Below are positions 25,177-35,341 of a stretch of 64,000 nt of DNA, one piece after another. The position numbers and the translations under genes were made by a program. Origin of the DNA: Phytobacter massiliensis JC163 (lineage in GTDB: Bacteria; Pseudomonadota; Gammaproteobacteria; Enterobacterales; Enterobacteriaceae); the NCBI RefSeq assembly GCF_000321045.1, contig NZ_HE578948.1:41829-105828 (forward strand). Reading direction: 5' to 3'. A model generated the notes under the pieces. That model searched no databases. It was not told the origin of the DNA and saw nothing but the letters and a program-made list of their open reading frames with translations. Position 1 is the first letter of the stretch, and every line of letters starts with the position of its first letter.

Positions 25177-27297
25177 TTGTATCTGTTTGAAAGCCTGAAT
25201 CAGCTGATTCAAACCTACCTGCCGGAAGACCAGATCAAGCGTCTGCGGCAGGCGTATCTCGTTGCACGTGACGCTCACGAGGGCCAGACACGTTCAAGCG
25301 GTGAACCCTATATCACGCATCCGGTTGCGGTGGCCTGTATTCTGGCCGAGATGAAGCTCGACTATGAAACATTAATGGCCGCGCTCCTGCATGACGTGAT
25401 TGAAGATACCCCCGCCACCTACCAGGATATGGAACAGCTGTTTGGCAAAAGCGTTGCCGAGCTGGTGGAAGGGGTGTCAAAGCTTGATAAGCTTAAATTC
25501 CGCGACAAGAAAGAGGCGCAGGCCGAAAACTTTCGCAAGATGATTATGGCGATGGTGCAGGATATCCGCGTCATCCTCATCAAACTTGCCGACCGCACCC
25601 ACAACATGCGTACGTTGGGTTCTTTACGCCCCGACAAACGCCGCCGCATTGCCCGCGAAACGCTGGAAATTTATAGCCCGCTGGCGCACCGTTTAGGTAT
25701 TCATCACATCAAAACCGAGCTGGAAGAGCTGGGCTTTGAAGCGCTCTATCCGAACCGCTATCGGGTGATTAAAGAGGTGGTGAAGGCCGCGCGCGGTAAC
25801 CGTAAAGAGATGATCCAAAAAATCCTCTCTGAAATCGAAGGGCGTTTACAGGAAGCGGGGATCCCCTGCCGCGTCAGCGGCCGCGAAAAGCATCTTTACT
25901 CCATCTACTGCAAGATGGTGCTGAAAGAGCAGCGGTTCCACTCCATTATGGATATCTACGCTTTCCGCGTGATTGTCCATGACTCCGACACCTGCTATCG
26001 GGTGCTTGGCCAGATGCACAGCCTGTATAAGCCTCGCCCGGGCCGCATGAAAGATTACATCGCGATTCCGAAGGCGAACGGCTATCAATCTTTGCACACC
26101 TCAATGATCGGGCCGCACGGCGTGCCGGTAGAGGTGCAGATTCGTACCGAAGATATGGATCAGATGGCGGAGATGGGTGTCGCGGCGCACTGGGCTTATA
26201 AAGAGCACGGTGAAACCAGCACTACCGCGCAAATTCGCGCCCAGCGCTGGATGCAGAGCCTGCTGGAACTGCAACAGAGCGCCGGTAGCTCGTTTGAATT
26301 TATCGAGAGCGTTAAATCCGATCTGTTCCCGGATGAGATTTACGTTTTCACTCCGGAAGGGCGCATCGTCGAACTGCCCGCTGGCGCGACGCCGGTGGAC
26401 TTCGCCTATGCGGTGCATACCGATATCGGCCATGCCTGCGTTGGCGCGCGCGTCGACCGCCAGCCCTACCCACTGTCGCAGCCGCTGACCAGCGGTCAGA
26501 CCGTCGAAATTATTACCGCGCCGGGCGCTCGTCCGAACGCGGCCTGGCTGAACTTTGTCGTCAGCTCGAAAGCCCGCGCCAAGATTCGCCAGCTGCTGAA
26601 AAACCTTAAGCGCGACGACTCGGTGAGCCTTGGCCGCCGTCTGCTTAACCACGCGCTGGGCGGCAGCCGGAAGCTGGCCGAGATCCCGCAGGAGCATATT
26701 CAGCGCGAACTGGACCGCATGAAGCTGGCGAGCCTTGATGATCTGCTGGCAGAAATCGGCCTCGGGAATGCCATGAGCGTGGTGGTGGCCAAAAACCTGC
26801 AGCAGGGCGAAGCGACGTCAACGCCTGCTACCACTACGGTTAGCGCCAGCGGCGGGCATCTGCCGATCAAAGGCGCGGATGGCGTGCTTATCACCTTCGC
26901 CAAGTGCTGTCGTCCTATCCCCGGCGACCCGATTGTGGCCCACGTCAGCCCCGGTAAAGGGCTGGTTATCCACCACGAGTCCTGTCGTAATATTCGCGGC
27001 TACCAGAAAGAGCCCGAGAAGTTTATGGCGGTAGAGTGGGATAAAGAGACCGCCCAGGAATTTATCACCGAGATCAAGGTAGATATGTTCAACCACCAGG
27101 GGGCGCTGGCGAACCTGACGGCGGCGATTAACACCGCTTCTTCCAATATTCAGAGCCTGAATACAGAAGAGAAAGATGGCCGCGTCTACAGCGCCTTTAT
27201 TCGCCTTACCGCCCGCGATCGCGTGCATCTGGCGAATATCATGCGCAAAATCCGCGTGATGCCGGACGTCATTAAAGTCACCCGTAACCGAAATTAA
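25177..27297 (+). CDS. spoT: Bifunctional (p)ppGpp synthetase/hydrolase SpoT
   Basis: Sets (p)ppGpp level, mainly by hydrolysis. The start is TTG at 25177, the same rare start as in E. coli, 18 bp after rpoZ. The 706 residues include the HD hydrolase (LLHDVIEDT near residue 70), the synthetase-like domain (GYQSLHTSMIGPHG near 305), TGS (YVFTPEGRIVELPAGATPVDFAY near 390), a Cys-containing conserved domain (CCRPIPGD) and a C-terminal ACT domain. A short linker near residue 550 (TSTPATTTVSASGG) differs from E. coli and explains the 4 extra residues. Confidence 0.97.
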   Translation: MYLFESLNQLIQTYLPEDQIKRLRQAYLVARDAHEGQTRSSGEPYITHPVAVACILAEMKLDYETLMAALLHDVIEDTPATYQDMEQLFGKSVAELVEGVSKLDKLKFRDKKEAQAENFRKMIMAMVQDIRVILIKLADRTHNMRTLGSLRPDKRRRIARETLEIYSPLAHRLGIHHIKTELEELGFEALYPNRYRVIKEVVKAARGNRKEMIQKILSEIEGRLQEAGIPCRVSGREKHLYSIYCKMVLKEQRFHSIMDIYAFRVIVHDSDTCYRVLGQMHSLYKPRPGRMKDYIAIPKANGYQSLHTSMIGPHGVPVEVQIRTEDMDQMAEMGVAAHWAYKEHGETSTTAQIRAQRWMQSLLELQQSAGSSFEFIESVKSDLFPDEIYVFTPEGRIVELPAGATPVDFAYAVHTDIGHACVGARVDRQPYPLSQPLTSGQTVEIITAPGARPNAAWLNFVVSSKARAKIRQLLKNLKRDDSVSLGRRLLNHALGGSRKLAEIPQEHIQRELDRMKLASLDDLLAEIGLGNAMSVVVAKNLQQGEATSTPATTTVSASGGHLPIKGADGVLITFAKCCRPIPGDPIVAHVSPGKGLVIHHESCRNIRGYQKEPEKFMAVEWDKETAQEFITEIKVDMFNHQGALANLTAAINTASSNIQSLNTEEKDGRVYSAFIRLTARDRVHLANIMRKIRVMPDVIKVTRNRN

Positions 27298-27302
27298 GTA
27301 CT

Positions 27303-27992
27303 ATGAATTCAGAACGTTATGCGCGTATATGCGAAATGCTCGCCAGGCGGCAGCCTGATCTGACCGTCTGCATGGAGCAGGTCCATAAGCCGCATAACGT
27401 TTCTGCGATCATCCGTACCGCAGATGCGGTAGGCGTCCATGAAGTTCACGCCGTCTGGCCGGGTAGCCGCATGCGCACCATGGCATCGGCGGCGGCGGGC
27501 AGCAATAGCTGGGTGCAGGTAAAAACGCACCGCACCATCGCAGATGCCGTTACTCATCTGAAAGGCCAGGGGATGCAGATACTGGCGACTCACCTCTCTG
27601 ATAACGCCGTTGATTTCCGTGAGATAGATTACAGGCGTCCGACCTGCATCCTGATGGGGCAGGAAAAGACCGGCATTACGCAGGAAGCCTTAGAACTGGC
27701 GGACCAGGATATCATCATTCCGATGATCGGTATGGTGCAGTCGTTGAACGTGTCTGTCGCTTCGGCGTTAATCCTCTATGAAGCTCAACGCCAGCGGCAG
27801 AATGCCGGAATGTATAAGCGGGAAAACAGCATGCTCGCGCACGAAGAGCAGCAGCGCCTGCTGTTTGAAGGCGGCTACCCGGTGCTGGCGAAAGTGGCAA
27901 AACGCAAAGGCCTGCCCTATCCGCATGTTAATGAGCAGGGCGAAGTCGAAGCCGATGGCGAATGGTGGGCCACCATGCAGGCGGCAGGCTAA
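27303..27992 (+). CDS. trmH: tRNA (guanosine-2'-O-)-methyltransferase TrmH
   Basis: SPOUT-family enzyme making Gm18 in tRNA. The 229 residues equal E. coli TrmH. SPOUT motifs are visible: NVSAIIRTADAVGVHEVHAV, ILMGQEKTGI and IIPMIGMVQSLNVSVASALIL, which forms the knotted AdoMet site. It starts 5 bp after spoT. Confidence 0.97.
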   Translation: MNSERYARICEMLARRQPDLTVCMEQVHKPHNVSAIIRTADAVGVHEVHAVWPGSRMRTMASAAAGSNSWVQVKTHRTIADAVTHLKGQGMQILATHLSDNAVDFREIDYRRPTCILMGQEKTGITQEALELADQDIIIPMIGMVQSLNVSVASALILYEAQRQRQNAGMYKRENSMLAHEEQQRLLFEGGYPVLAKVAKRKGLPYPHVNEQGEVEADGEWWATMQAAG

Positions 27993-27995
27993 ATT

Positions 27996-30077
27996 ATGCG
28001 TGGCCGTTTGCTGGACGCCATTCCGCTCAATACCCTGACCGGCGTTGGCGCGGCGCAGGCCAGCAAGCTGGCTAAAATTGGCCTGCATACCGTCCAGGAT
28101 CTGCTGTTACATCTCCCCCTTCGTTACGAAGACCGCACGCATCTTTACCCTATTGCCGAACTGCTGCCTGGCGTTTATGCCACGGTGGAAGGTGAGGTGC
28201 TGAACTGCAACATCACCTTCGGCGGCCGCCGGATGATGACCTGCCAGATTAGCGACGGCAGCGGCATTCTCACCCTGCGCTTTTTCAATTTTAACGCGGC
28301 AATGAAAAACAGCCTTGCCACCGGGCGACGCGTGCTGGCCTACGGCGAGGCGAAGCGTGGAAAGTACGGCGCAGAGATGATTCATCCTGAATATCGCGTG
28401 CAGGGCGATCTTTCCACGCCTGAATTGCAGGAGACATTAACGCCGGTCTACCCGACCACCGAGGGGGTTAAACAGGCGACGCTGCGTAAACTCACCGATC
28501 AGGCGCTGGATCTGCTTGATACCTGCGCCATTGCCGAACTGCTGCCGCCTGAGCTGGCACAGGGGCTGATGACATTACCGGAAGCGCTGCGCACCCTGCA
28601 CCGGCCGCCGCCTTCTTTGCAGCTTGCCGACCTGGAAGCCGGAAAGCATCCGGCGCAACGGCGTTTGATCCTCGAAGAGCTGCTGGCGCACAACCTGAGT
28701 ATGCTGGCGTTGCGCGCAGGCGCGCAGCGCTACCATGCCAGATCGCTTGGCGCGCAGGATGAACTCAAAAACCGGCTGCTTGCGTCGTTGCCTTTTAAGC
28801 CGACCGGCGCGCAGGCGCGCGTGGTGGCGGAGATCGAACACGATATGGCGCTGGATACGCCAATGATGCGTCTGGTGCAGGGCGATGTCGGCTCGGGTAA
28901 AACGCTGGTGGCGGCGCTGGCCGCGCTGCGCGCCATCGCTAACGGCAGCCAGGTGGCCCTGATGGCACCGACCGAGTTGCTGGCCGAACAGCATGCTAAT
29001 AACTTCCGTAGCTGGTTTGCACCGCTTGGCGTGGAGGTGGGCTGGCTGGCAGGTAAACAGAAAGGCAAGGCGCGCCTTGCGCAACAGGAAGCCATTGCCA
29101 GCGGCCAGGTGCAGATGGTGGTTGGCACCCATGCTATTTTTCAGGAACAGGTGCAGTTTAATGGCCTGGCGCTGGTGATCATTGATGAACAGCACCGCTT
29201 TGGCGTTCATCAGCGGCTGGCGCTGTGGGAGAAAGGCCAGCAGCAGGGCTTTCACCCCCATCAGCTCATCATGACCGCTACGCCCATTCCCCGAACCCTG
29301 GCCATGACTGCCTACGCCGATCTCGACACCTCGGTGATTGATGAACTGCCGCCGGGGCGCACGCCGGTCACCACCGTCGCCATTCCGGATACCCGCCGCA
29401 GCGATATCATCGATCGCGTGCGCAATGCCTGTATGCAGGAAGGCCGCCAGGCCTACTGGGTCTGTACGTTAATTGAAGAGTCGGACCTGCTGGAAGCGCA
29501 GGCGGCGGAAGCCACCTGGGAAGAGCTTAAGCTGGCGCTGCCGGAACTGAATGTCGGGCTGGTGCATGGGCGGATGAAACCCGCTGAGAAACAGGCGGTC
29601 ATGGCGCAGTTTAAACAGGGCGAAGTGCATCTGCTGGTGGCGACCACCGTTATTGAAGTCGGGGTGGATGTGCCCAATGCCAGCCTGATGATTATTGAAA
29701 ACCCGGAGCGGCTTGGTCTGGCGCAGCTACATCAGCTACGCGGGCGCGTGGGGCGTGGGGCCGTTGCTTCCCACTGCGTACTGCTCTACAAATCCCCTCT
29801 CTCGAAAACCGCGCAAAAACGCCTGCAGGTGCTGCGCGACAGCAATGACGGGTTCGTCATTGCCCAGAAGGACCTGGAAATTCGTGGCCCAGGCGAACTG
29901 CTGGGCACGCGCCAGACCGGCAACGCTGAATTTAAAGTGGCGGATTTGCTGCGCGACCAGGCGTTAATCCCGGAAGTGCAGCGCATCGCCCGCCATATTC
30001 ACGAGCGCTATCCGCAGCAGGCCGAAGCGCTTATCGAACGCTGGATGCCGGAAACCGAGCGCTATTCCAACGCCTGA
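27996..30077 (+). CDS. recG: ATP-dependent DNA helicase RecG
   Basis: Superfamily 2 helicase that reverses stalled forks and migrates branched DNA. The 693 residues equal E. coli RecG. There is an N-terminal wedge domain, then Walker A GDVGSGKT near residue 293, the box IIDEQHRFG near 396, and motif VI QLRGRVGRG near 585. Last gene of the gmk operon; it converges on gltS with a 17-bp gap. Confidence 0.98.
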   Translation: MRGRLLDAIPLNTLTGVGAAQASKLAKIGLHTVQDLLLHLPLRYEDRTHLYPIAELLPGVYATVEGEVLNCNITFGGRRMMTCQISDGSGILTLRFFNFNAAMKNSLATGRRVLAYGEAKRGKYGAEMIHPEYRVQGDLSTPELQETLTPVYPTTEGVKQATLRKLTDQALDLLDTCAIAELLPPELAQGLMTLPEALRTLHRPPPSLQLADLEAGKHPAQRRLILEELLAHNLSMLALRAGAQRYHARSLGAQDELKNRLLASLPFKPTGAQARVVAEIEHDMALDTPMMRLVQGDVGSGKTLVAALAALRAIANGSQVALMAPTELLAEQHANNFRSWFAPLGVEVGWLAGKQKGKARLAQQEAIASGQVQMVVGTHAIFQEQVQFNGLALVIIDEQHRFGVHQRLALWEKGQQQGFHPHQLIMTATPIPRTLAMTAYADLDTSVIDELPPGRTPVTTVAIPDTRRSDIIDRVRNACMQEGRQAYWVCTLIEESDLLEAQAAEATWEELKLALPELNVGLVHGRMKPAEKQAVMAQFKQGEVHLLVATTVIEVGVDVPNASLMIIENPERLGLAQLHQLRGRVGRGAVASHCVLLYKSPLSKTAQKRLQVLRDSNDGFVIAQKDLEIRGPGELLGTRQTGNAEFKVADLLRDQALIPEVQRIARHIHERYPQQAEALIERWMPETERYSNA

Positions 30078-30094
30078 TCCCCGGCCCCTCATCA

Positions 30095-31299
30095 TTACTG
30101 CGCAAACATTGGCAGCAGCATATACAGCTTAATCACCAGCGCGTTGACGATATCGATAAAGAACGCGCCGACCATCGGTACAACAAGGAAAGCCACGTGT
30201 GACGGGCCAAAGCGATCGGTAATGGCCTGCATATTGGCGATAGCCGTCGGCGTAGCGCCAAGACCAAAGCCGCAATGGCCTGCCGCCAGCACGGCGGCAT
30301 CGTAGTTTTTACCCATCATCCGCCAGGTAACAAACACCGCATATAGCGCCATTGCGATAGTCTGCACGATGAGGATGGCCAGCATCGGCAGCGCCAGAGA
30401 GGCCAGTTCCCAGAGTTTTAAGCTCATCAGCGCCATCGCCAGGAACAGCGACAGGCAGACGTTGCCCAGCACGGAGACGGCGCGTTCAAAGACGCGATAG
30501 AAACCCATCAGCGACAGGCCGTTGCTGAGGATTACCCCGACAAACAGCACGCAAACAAAGGTCGGCAACTCCAGCACCGTTCCCGCCAGCAGTTGCGCAA
30601 CGACTTTGCCCACGGTCAGGCAGATAGCGATAAGGGCAATGGTCTCAATCAGCACCAGCGAGGTGATCATCCGCCCTACGTCGGGCTTTTCAAACGCGCC
30701 GGGCACTTCATGATCGTCCGGAATGCCGTCCGGCGTGGCGGAGCGTCTGACCAGATAGCGCGCCACCGGGCCGCCAATTAGCCCACCCAGCACCAGCCCG
30801 AAGGTGGCGCAGGCCATCGCCACTTCTGTGGCGCCCGTAAAGTTGTAGCGTTCAACAAACAGTTTGCTCCAGGCGGCGCCGGTGCCGTGCCCGCCGGAGA
30901 GGGTAATCGAGCCCGCAAGCAGGCCCATCAACGGGTCCAGGCCCATCAGGCTTGCCATGCCAATGCCGATGGCGTTCTGCAACAGCAGCAGGCCGACCAC
31001 AACAATCAAAAATACCCCAACAACGCGCCCGCCGGATCGCAGGCTGGACAGGTTGGCGTTCAGGCCGATAGTGGCGAAAAAGGCCAGCATCAACGGGTCA
31101 CGCAGGCTCATATCAAAGTTAACTTCCCAGCCGATGCTTTTTTTCAGCAGCAACAGGGCAAGCGCGACCAGCAGGCCGCCGGCGACAGGTTCTGGAATAG
31201 TGTATTTTTCAGGAGGGGGACTAACTGAACCAGCTTACGCCCCAGCAACAACGTCAGGGTTGCCGCGACAAGCGTCGTTAAGGTATCGATGTGAAACAT
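30095..31299 (-). pseudogene. gltS: Sodium/glutamate symporter GltS, frameshifted by one missing base
   Basis: Na+-coupled glutamate importer of the inner membrane. The ATG at 31299 reads MFHIDTLTTLVAATLTLLLG, then the frame breaks at the T run 31205-31209 (five; six needed). Beyond it the other frame carries the remaining 352 or so residues unbroken, with the conserved GGHGTGAAW and GHCGFGLGATPTAI re-entrant loops. With one base restored the product is 401 residues, the E. coli length. The cause may be a sequencing error; GltS is not essential, so a true null cannot be excluded. Confidence 0.92.
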
Positions 31300-31455
31300 A
31301 TAAAGCTCCTGTGTATGCATGATTCATTCACGCACCTAAATTTCCTGGGCGATTTCAACTCTTCATGAGTAAGCGCATCGATTTTAAGCGTATTCCTTAC
31401 AAAAATTATATAAAAAGGTGATCTTATCGATTTTAAATCTTAAAAAATCCTGCTG

Positions 31456-31491
31456 GCAAACGTTTGCTTTTAATGAATGGTCGGCTAAAAT
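31456..31491 (+). promoter_or_regulatory. xanP promoter with PurR operator overlapping the -35
   Basis: The perfect 12-bp palindrome GCAAACGTTTGC (31456-31467) is the core of the PurR operator ACGCAAACGTTTGCGT. It overlaps a -35 hexamer TTGCTT (31464-31469); 16 bp downstream is the -10 TAAAAT (31486-31491). The xanP ATG follows 31 bp after the -10. Purine repression of xanthine uptake is the natural reading. Confidence 0.7.
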
Positions 31492-31521
31492 CTCCGCTTT
31501 TCCACCAGGGGATTGCCTGTA

Positions 31522-32913
31522 ATGTCTGCTAACACCATCGAGTCCGAAAATGCGCAATCGGTTGCGCATTCCCAGCCGAGTGAACTGATTTACCGTCTTG
31601 AAGATCGTCCGCCGCTGGCGCAGACCCTTTTTGCAGCGTTGCAGCATCTGCTGGCGATGTTTGTCGCGGTGATTACCCCCGCTCTGCTTATCTGCCAGGC
31701 GCTGGGATTACCGGCTCAGGATACGCAGCACATTATCAGTATGTCCCTGTTTGCCTCCGGCGTTGCTTCCGTTATTCAGATTAAAGCCTGGGGGCCGGTG
31801 GGCTCAGGTCTGCTCTCTATTCAGGGCACCAGCTTCAACTTTGTCGCGCCGCTGATTATGGGCGGTACGGCGCTGAAAACCGGCGGCGCAGACGTGCCGA
31901 CAATGATGGCTGCGCTGTTTGGCACCCTGATGCTGGCAAGCTGCACTGAAATGGTTATCTCCCGCATTCTGCCGTTTGCCCGCCGCGTCATTACGCCGCT
32001 GGTATCCGGCGTGGTCGTGATGATTATCGGCCTGTCACTGATTCAGGTTGGGCTGACCTCCATCGGCGGCGGCTACGCAGCGATGAACGATCACACCTTC
32101 GGCGCGCCGAAAAACCTGCTGCTGGCGGGCGTGGTGCTGGCCATCATTATTCTGCTTAACCGTCAGCGTAACCCCTACCTGCGCGTCGCCTCGCTGGTGA
32201 TTGCGATGGCGGTCGGGTATGTGGTGGCGATGTTTATGGGGATGCTGCCGGAAAACAACGCGGCGGTGAGCCATGACTTGATTATGATCCCAACGCCGCT
32301 CTATTACGGGCTGGGTATTGACTGGAACCTGCTGCTGCCGCTGATGCTGGTCTTTATGATCACCTCGCTGGAAACTATCGGCGATATCACGGCAACGTCG
32401 GATGTCTCCGAGCAGCCGGTCACCGGCCCGGTGTACATGAATCGCCTTAAGGGCGGGGTGCTGGCCAACGGCCTGAACTCATTTGTTTCCGCCGTGTTCA
32501 ATACCTTCCCGAACTCCTGCTTCGGTCAGAATAACGGCGTGATTCAACTGACCGGCGTTGCCAGCCGCTACGTGGGCTTTGTGGTAGCGCTGATGCTGAT
32601 TGTGCTTGGCCTGTTCCCGGCGGTGAGCGGCTTTGTGCAGCAGATCCCGGAACCGGTGCTTGGCGGTGCGACGCTGGTGATGTTTGGCACCATTGCCGCC
32701 TCCGGCGTGCGCATTGTCTCCCGCGAGCCGCTGAACCGCAGGGCGATCATGATTATCGCCCTGTCGCTGGCGGTAGGCCTGGGGGTGTCCCAGCAGCCGC
32801 TGATTCTGCAGTTCGCCCCGGACTGGCTGAAAAACCTGCTCTCCTCCGGCATTGCAGCCGGGGGTATTACTGCGATTGTGCTGAATCTGGTTTTCCCCGT
32901 CGATAAGCAGTAA
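31522..32913 (+). CDS. xanP: Xanthine:proton symporter XanP
   Basis: NCS2-family inner-membrane permease for xanthine. The start [12 protein letters not shown] is set by alignment with E. coli XanP, giving 463 residues, the same length. About 14 membrane segments are expected. Family motifs are clear: the substrate-site region [31 protein letters not shown], and [23 protein letters not shown]. Divergent from gltS. It is followed by a hairpin and then yicH. Confidence 0.96.
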   Translation: MSANTIESENAQSVAHSQPSELIYRLEDRPPLAQTLFAALQHLLAMFVAVITPALLICQALGLPAQDTQHIISMSLFASGVASVIQIKAWGPVGSGLLSIQGTSFNFVAPLIMGGTALKTGGADVPTMMAALFGTLMLASCTEMVISRILPFARRVITPLVSGVVVMIIGLSLIQVGLTSIGGGYAAMNDHTFGAPKNLLLAGVVLAIIILLNRQRNPYLRVASLVIAMAVGYVVAMFMGMLPENNAAVSHDLIMIPTPLYYGLGIDWNLLLPLMLVFMITSLETIGDITATSDVSEQPVTGPVYMNRLKGGVLANGLNSFVSAVFNTFPNSCFGQNNGVIQLTGVASRYVGFVVALMLIVLGLFPAVSGFVQQIPEPVLGGATLVMFGTIAASGVRIVSREPLNRRAIMIIALSLAVGLGVSQQPLILQFAPDWLKNLLSSGIAAGGITAIVLNLVFPVDKQ

Positions 32914-32920
32914 CGCCAGC

Positions 32921-32946
32921 GCGCCAGCGGCCTCTTCCGCTGGCGC
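32921..32946. other. Perfect GC hairpin between xanP and yicH
   Basis: GCGCCAGCGG pairs exactly with CCGCTGGCGC around CCTCTT, 8 bp after the xanP stop. A terminator-like stem, but no T run follows, so at most Rho-assisted termination or mRNA 3'-end protection. Confidence 0.55.
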
Positions 32947-33032
32947 TGTAACCCTCTTTAATGATTCCATCCTTGAGGATTGCGCACAAATCGTGCATAA
33001 CTCCTGTACAGGCATTTCGGGGATGGAAGATC

Positions 33033-34760
33033 ATGAAATTTATTGGAAAGCTGCTTCTTTTCGTCATTATCGTCCTGCTACTGGTAGTGGTGGCCGCTTA
33101 TTTCCTGCTGCAAACGCGCTGGGGCGCGACGCAAACCAGTCACTGGATAAGCGCCAACAGTGATTACCAGCTGACGTTTGAGGCGATGGATCACTCCCTC
33201 TCATCCCCTTCCCACCTGAAATTGCACAACGTTAATTTTGGCCGTAAGGGCCAGCCCGCCACGCTGGTGGCGAAGTATGTCGATATCGGGCTGAGCAGCC
33301 GTCAGTTTACCGACCCGCTGCATACCGACACGATCCTTTTGCAGGATGGCACCCTGAATCTCTCTCCGGCTACCGCGCCGTTGCCGTTCAAAGCCGACCG
33401 TTTGCAGTTGCGCAATATGGCCTTTAACAGCCCGGCGACAGGCTGGGATCTGAGCGCCCAGCGGGTGACCGGCGGCGTCAGCCCGTGGCAACCGGTGGCG
33501 GGCAATGTGCTGGGCAACCAGGCGCAAATCCAGATGAGCGCCGGTTCGCTGACGCTTAACGGCGTGCCTGCCAGCAATGTCTTAATTCAGGGCAGCATTG
33601 ATAAAAACACCGTGACCCTGACGACCATCGGCGCGGATATGGCGCGCGGCTCGCTCACCGGCAATGCCCGGCGCAACGCAGACGGCGGCTGGGTGGTGGA
33701 TAACCTGCGCCTTAACGAGATTCGCCTGCAGAGCGACAAATCCCTGGGCGACTTTTTCGCGCCGCTCACCACGCTGCCTTCGCTGAAAATCGGGCGGCTG
33801 GACGTTACCGACGCCCGCCTGCAGGGCCCCGAGTGGGCAGTAACCGATCTTGATCTGACCCTGCGCAACCTGACGCTTGCCAACGGCGACTGGCAAACCG
33901 ACGACGGTAAACTGTCGATGAACGCCGCTGAGTTTATTTACGGCTCGCTGCACTTTTTCGACCCGATTCTTAACGCCGACTTCACGCCGCAGGGTATTGC
34001 GCTGTCGCAGTTCACTACCCGCTGGGAAAATGGCATGGTGCGTACCTCAGGCTACTGGGCGCGTAATGGCCAGACGCTGGTGCTGAACGATGCGGCGATT
34101 GTCGGGCTGGAATATACCCTGCCGGATAACTGGAAGCAGACGTGGATGAAGCCGCTGCCCGGCTGGCTCAATAGCGTTATCCTGAAAAAATTCAGCGCCA
34201 GCCGCAATCTGGTGATTGATATCGACCCGACCTTCCCGTGGCAGCTGACCGCGCTGGATGGCTACGGCAGTAATTTACAGCTGGCGCGCAACCATCAGTG
34301 GGGCGTGTGGAATGGCGACGCGAAGCTCAACGCTGCCGCCGCGACGTTTAACCGCGTGGATCTGCGTCGTCCCTCACTCGGATTCAGCGCCAACGGCAGC
34401 ACGGTCAACATTACCGAACTGAGCGCTTTTACCGGCAAGGGCATGCTGGAGGCCACGGGCGTCGTGGCGCAAACGCCCGAGCGCAGCGTGAATATCAGCC
34501 TGAACGGGCGCGGTGTGCCGGTAAACGTATTGCAAGAGTGGGGCTGGCCCGCGCTGCCCATTAGCGGCGATGGCAACCTTCAGCTTAGCGTTAGCGGGCG
34601 CGTGCAGGCTGACGCGCCTTTAAAACCGACGGTGAATGGCGAACTGCAGGCGTTTAACGCTCAGCGCCAGCAGGTGAAGCAGCGTATGCAGGGCGGCGTG
34701 GTATCCACTGAGGCTGCGCCCTCCGCGCCGCAGCCTGAGCCGGAGAGCGCAGCCCCTTAA
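33033..34760 (+). CDS. yicH: AsmA-family protein YicH
   Basis: The start is set at MKFIGKLLLFVIIVLLLVVV, an N-terminal membrane anchor, giving 575 residues (E. coli 569). The rest is a periplasmic repeat-rich beta-structured region ending in an AsmA-like C-terminal stretch, then an Ala/Pro/Glu-rich tail. AsmA-like proteins are envelope proteins linked to phospholipid transport between membranes; the specific role of YicH is not established. Its 3' neighbour is trmL, unlike E. coli. Confidence 0.9.
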   Translation: MKFIGKLLLFVIIVLLLVVVAAYFLLQTRWGATQTSHWISANSDYQLTFEAMDHSLSSPSHLKLHNVNFGRKGQPATLVAKYVDIGLSSRQFTDPLHTDTILLQDGTLNLSPATAPLPFKADRLQLRNMAFNSPATGWDLSAQRVTGGVSPWQPVAGNVLGNQAQIQMSAGSLTLNGVPASNVLIQGSIDKNTVTLTTIGADMARGSLTGNARRNADGGWVVDNLRLNEIRLQSDKSLGDFFAPLTTLPSLKIGRLDVTDARLQGPEWAVTDLDLTLRNLTLANGDWQTDDGKLSMNAAEFIYGSLHFFDPILNADFTPQGIALSQFTTRWENGMVRTSGYWARNGQTLVLNDAAIVGLEYTLPDNWKQTWMKPLPGWLNSVILKKFSASRNLVIDIDPTFPWQLTALDGYGSNLQLARNHQWGVWNGDAKLNAAAATFNRVDLRRPSLGFSANGSTVNITELSAFTGKGMLEATGVVAQTPERSVNISLNGRGVPVNVLQEWGWPALPISGDGNLQLSVSGRVQADAPLKPTVNGELQAFNAQRQQVKQRMQGGVVSTEAAPSAPQPEPESAAP

Positions 34761-34825
34761 GAAGACACGCGCGTGAGGGGCAGGGGATTTTCTGCTATTC
34801 TGCCCCCCGCAATTAAGGGGGCAGC

Positions 34826-35299
34826 ATGCTTAACATCGTCTTATTCGAACCAGAAATCCCGCCAAATACCGGCAATATTATTCGTCTTTGCGCCAATACC
34901 GGCTTTCGGCTGCACATTATTGAACCGATGGGCTTTACCTGGGACGACAAGCGGCTGCGCCGGGCGGGGCTGGATTATCATGAGTTCGCCGCCGTACAGC
35001 GCCATAAAGACTACCCCGCCTTTATTGAAGCGGAAAAGCCTGCGCGCCTGTTCGCCCTGACCACCAAAGGCACGCCCGCCCACAGCGCGGTGAGCTATCA
35101 GGACGGCGATTTCCTGATGTTTGGCCCGGAGACGCGCGGCCTGCCTGCGACCATCCTTGATGCGCTACCCGCAGAGCAAAAAATCCGTATTCCGATGATG
35201 CCGGACAGCCGCAGTATGAACCTGTCTAACGCGGTGTCGGTGGTGGTATATGAAGCCTGGCGCCAGCTGGGATATCCTGGCGCGGTGCTGCGCAGCTGA
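34826..35299 (+). CDS. trmL: tRNA (cytidine/uridine-34-2'-O)-methyltransferase TrmL
   Basis: SPOUT enzyme that methylates the wobble ribose of two tRNA-Leu species. The 157 residues equal E. coli TrmL ([20 protein letters not shown] ...), with FGPETRGLP and the knot motif [24 protein letters not shown]. It converges on cysE across a hairpin. Confidence 0.97.
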   Translation: MLNIVLFEPEIPPNTGNIIRLCANTGFRLHIIEPMGFTWDDKRLRRAGLDYHEFAAVQRHKDYPAFIEAEKPARLFALTTKGTPAHSAVSYQDGDFLMFGPETRGLPATILDALPAEQKIRIPMMPDSRSMNLSNAVSVVVYEAWRQLGYPGAVLRS

Positions 35300-35311
35300 T
35301 TGAGTCGGCTA

Positions 35312-35332
35312 CGCTTACCCGGACGGTAAGCG
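35312..35332. terminator. Hairpin between convergent trmL and cysE
   Basis: CGCTTACC (35312-35319) and GGTAAGCG (35325-35332) form an 8-bp perfect stem with a 5-base loop. The position between convergent genes suggests a shared 3' end, though no strong T run follows. Confidence 0.5.
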
Positions 35333-35341
35333 CAGGCGTGA

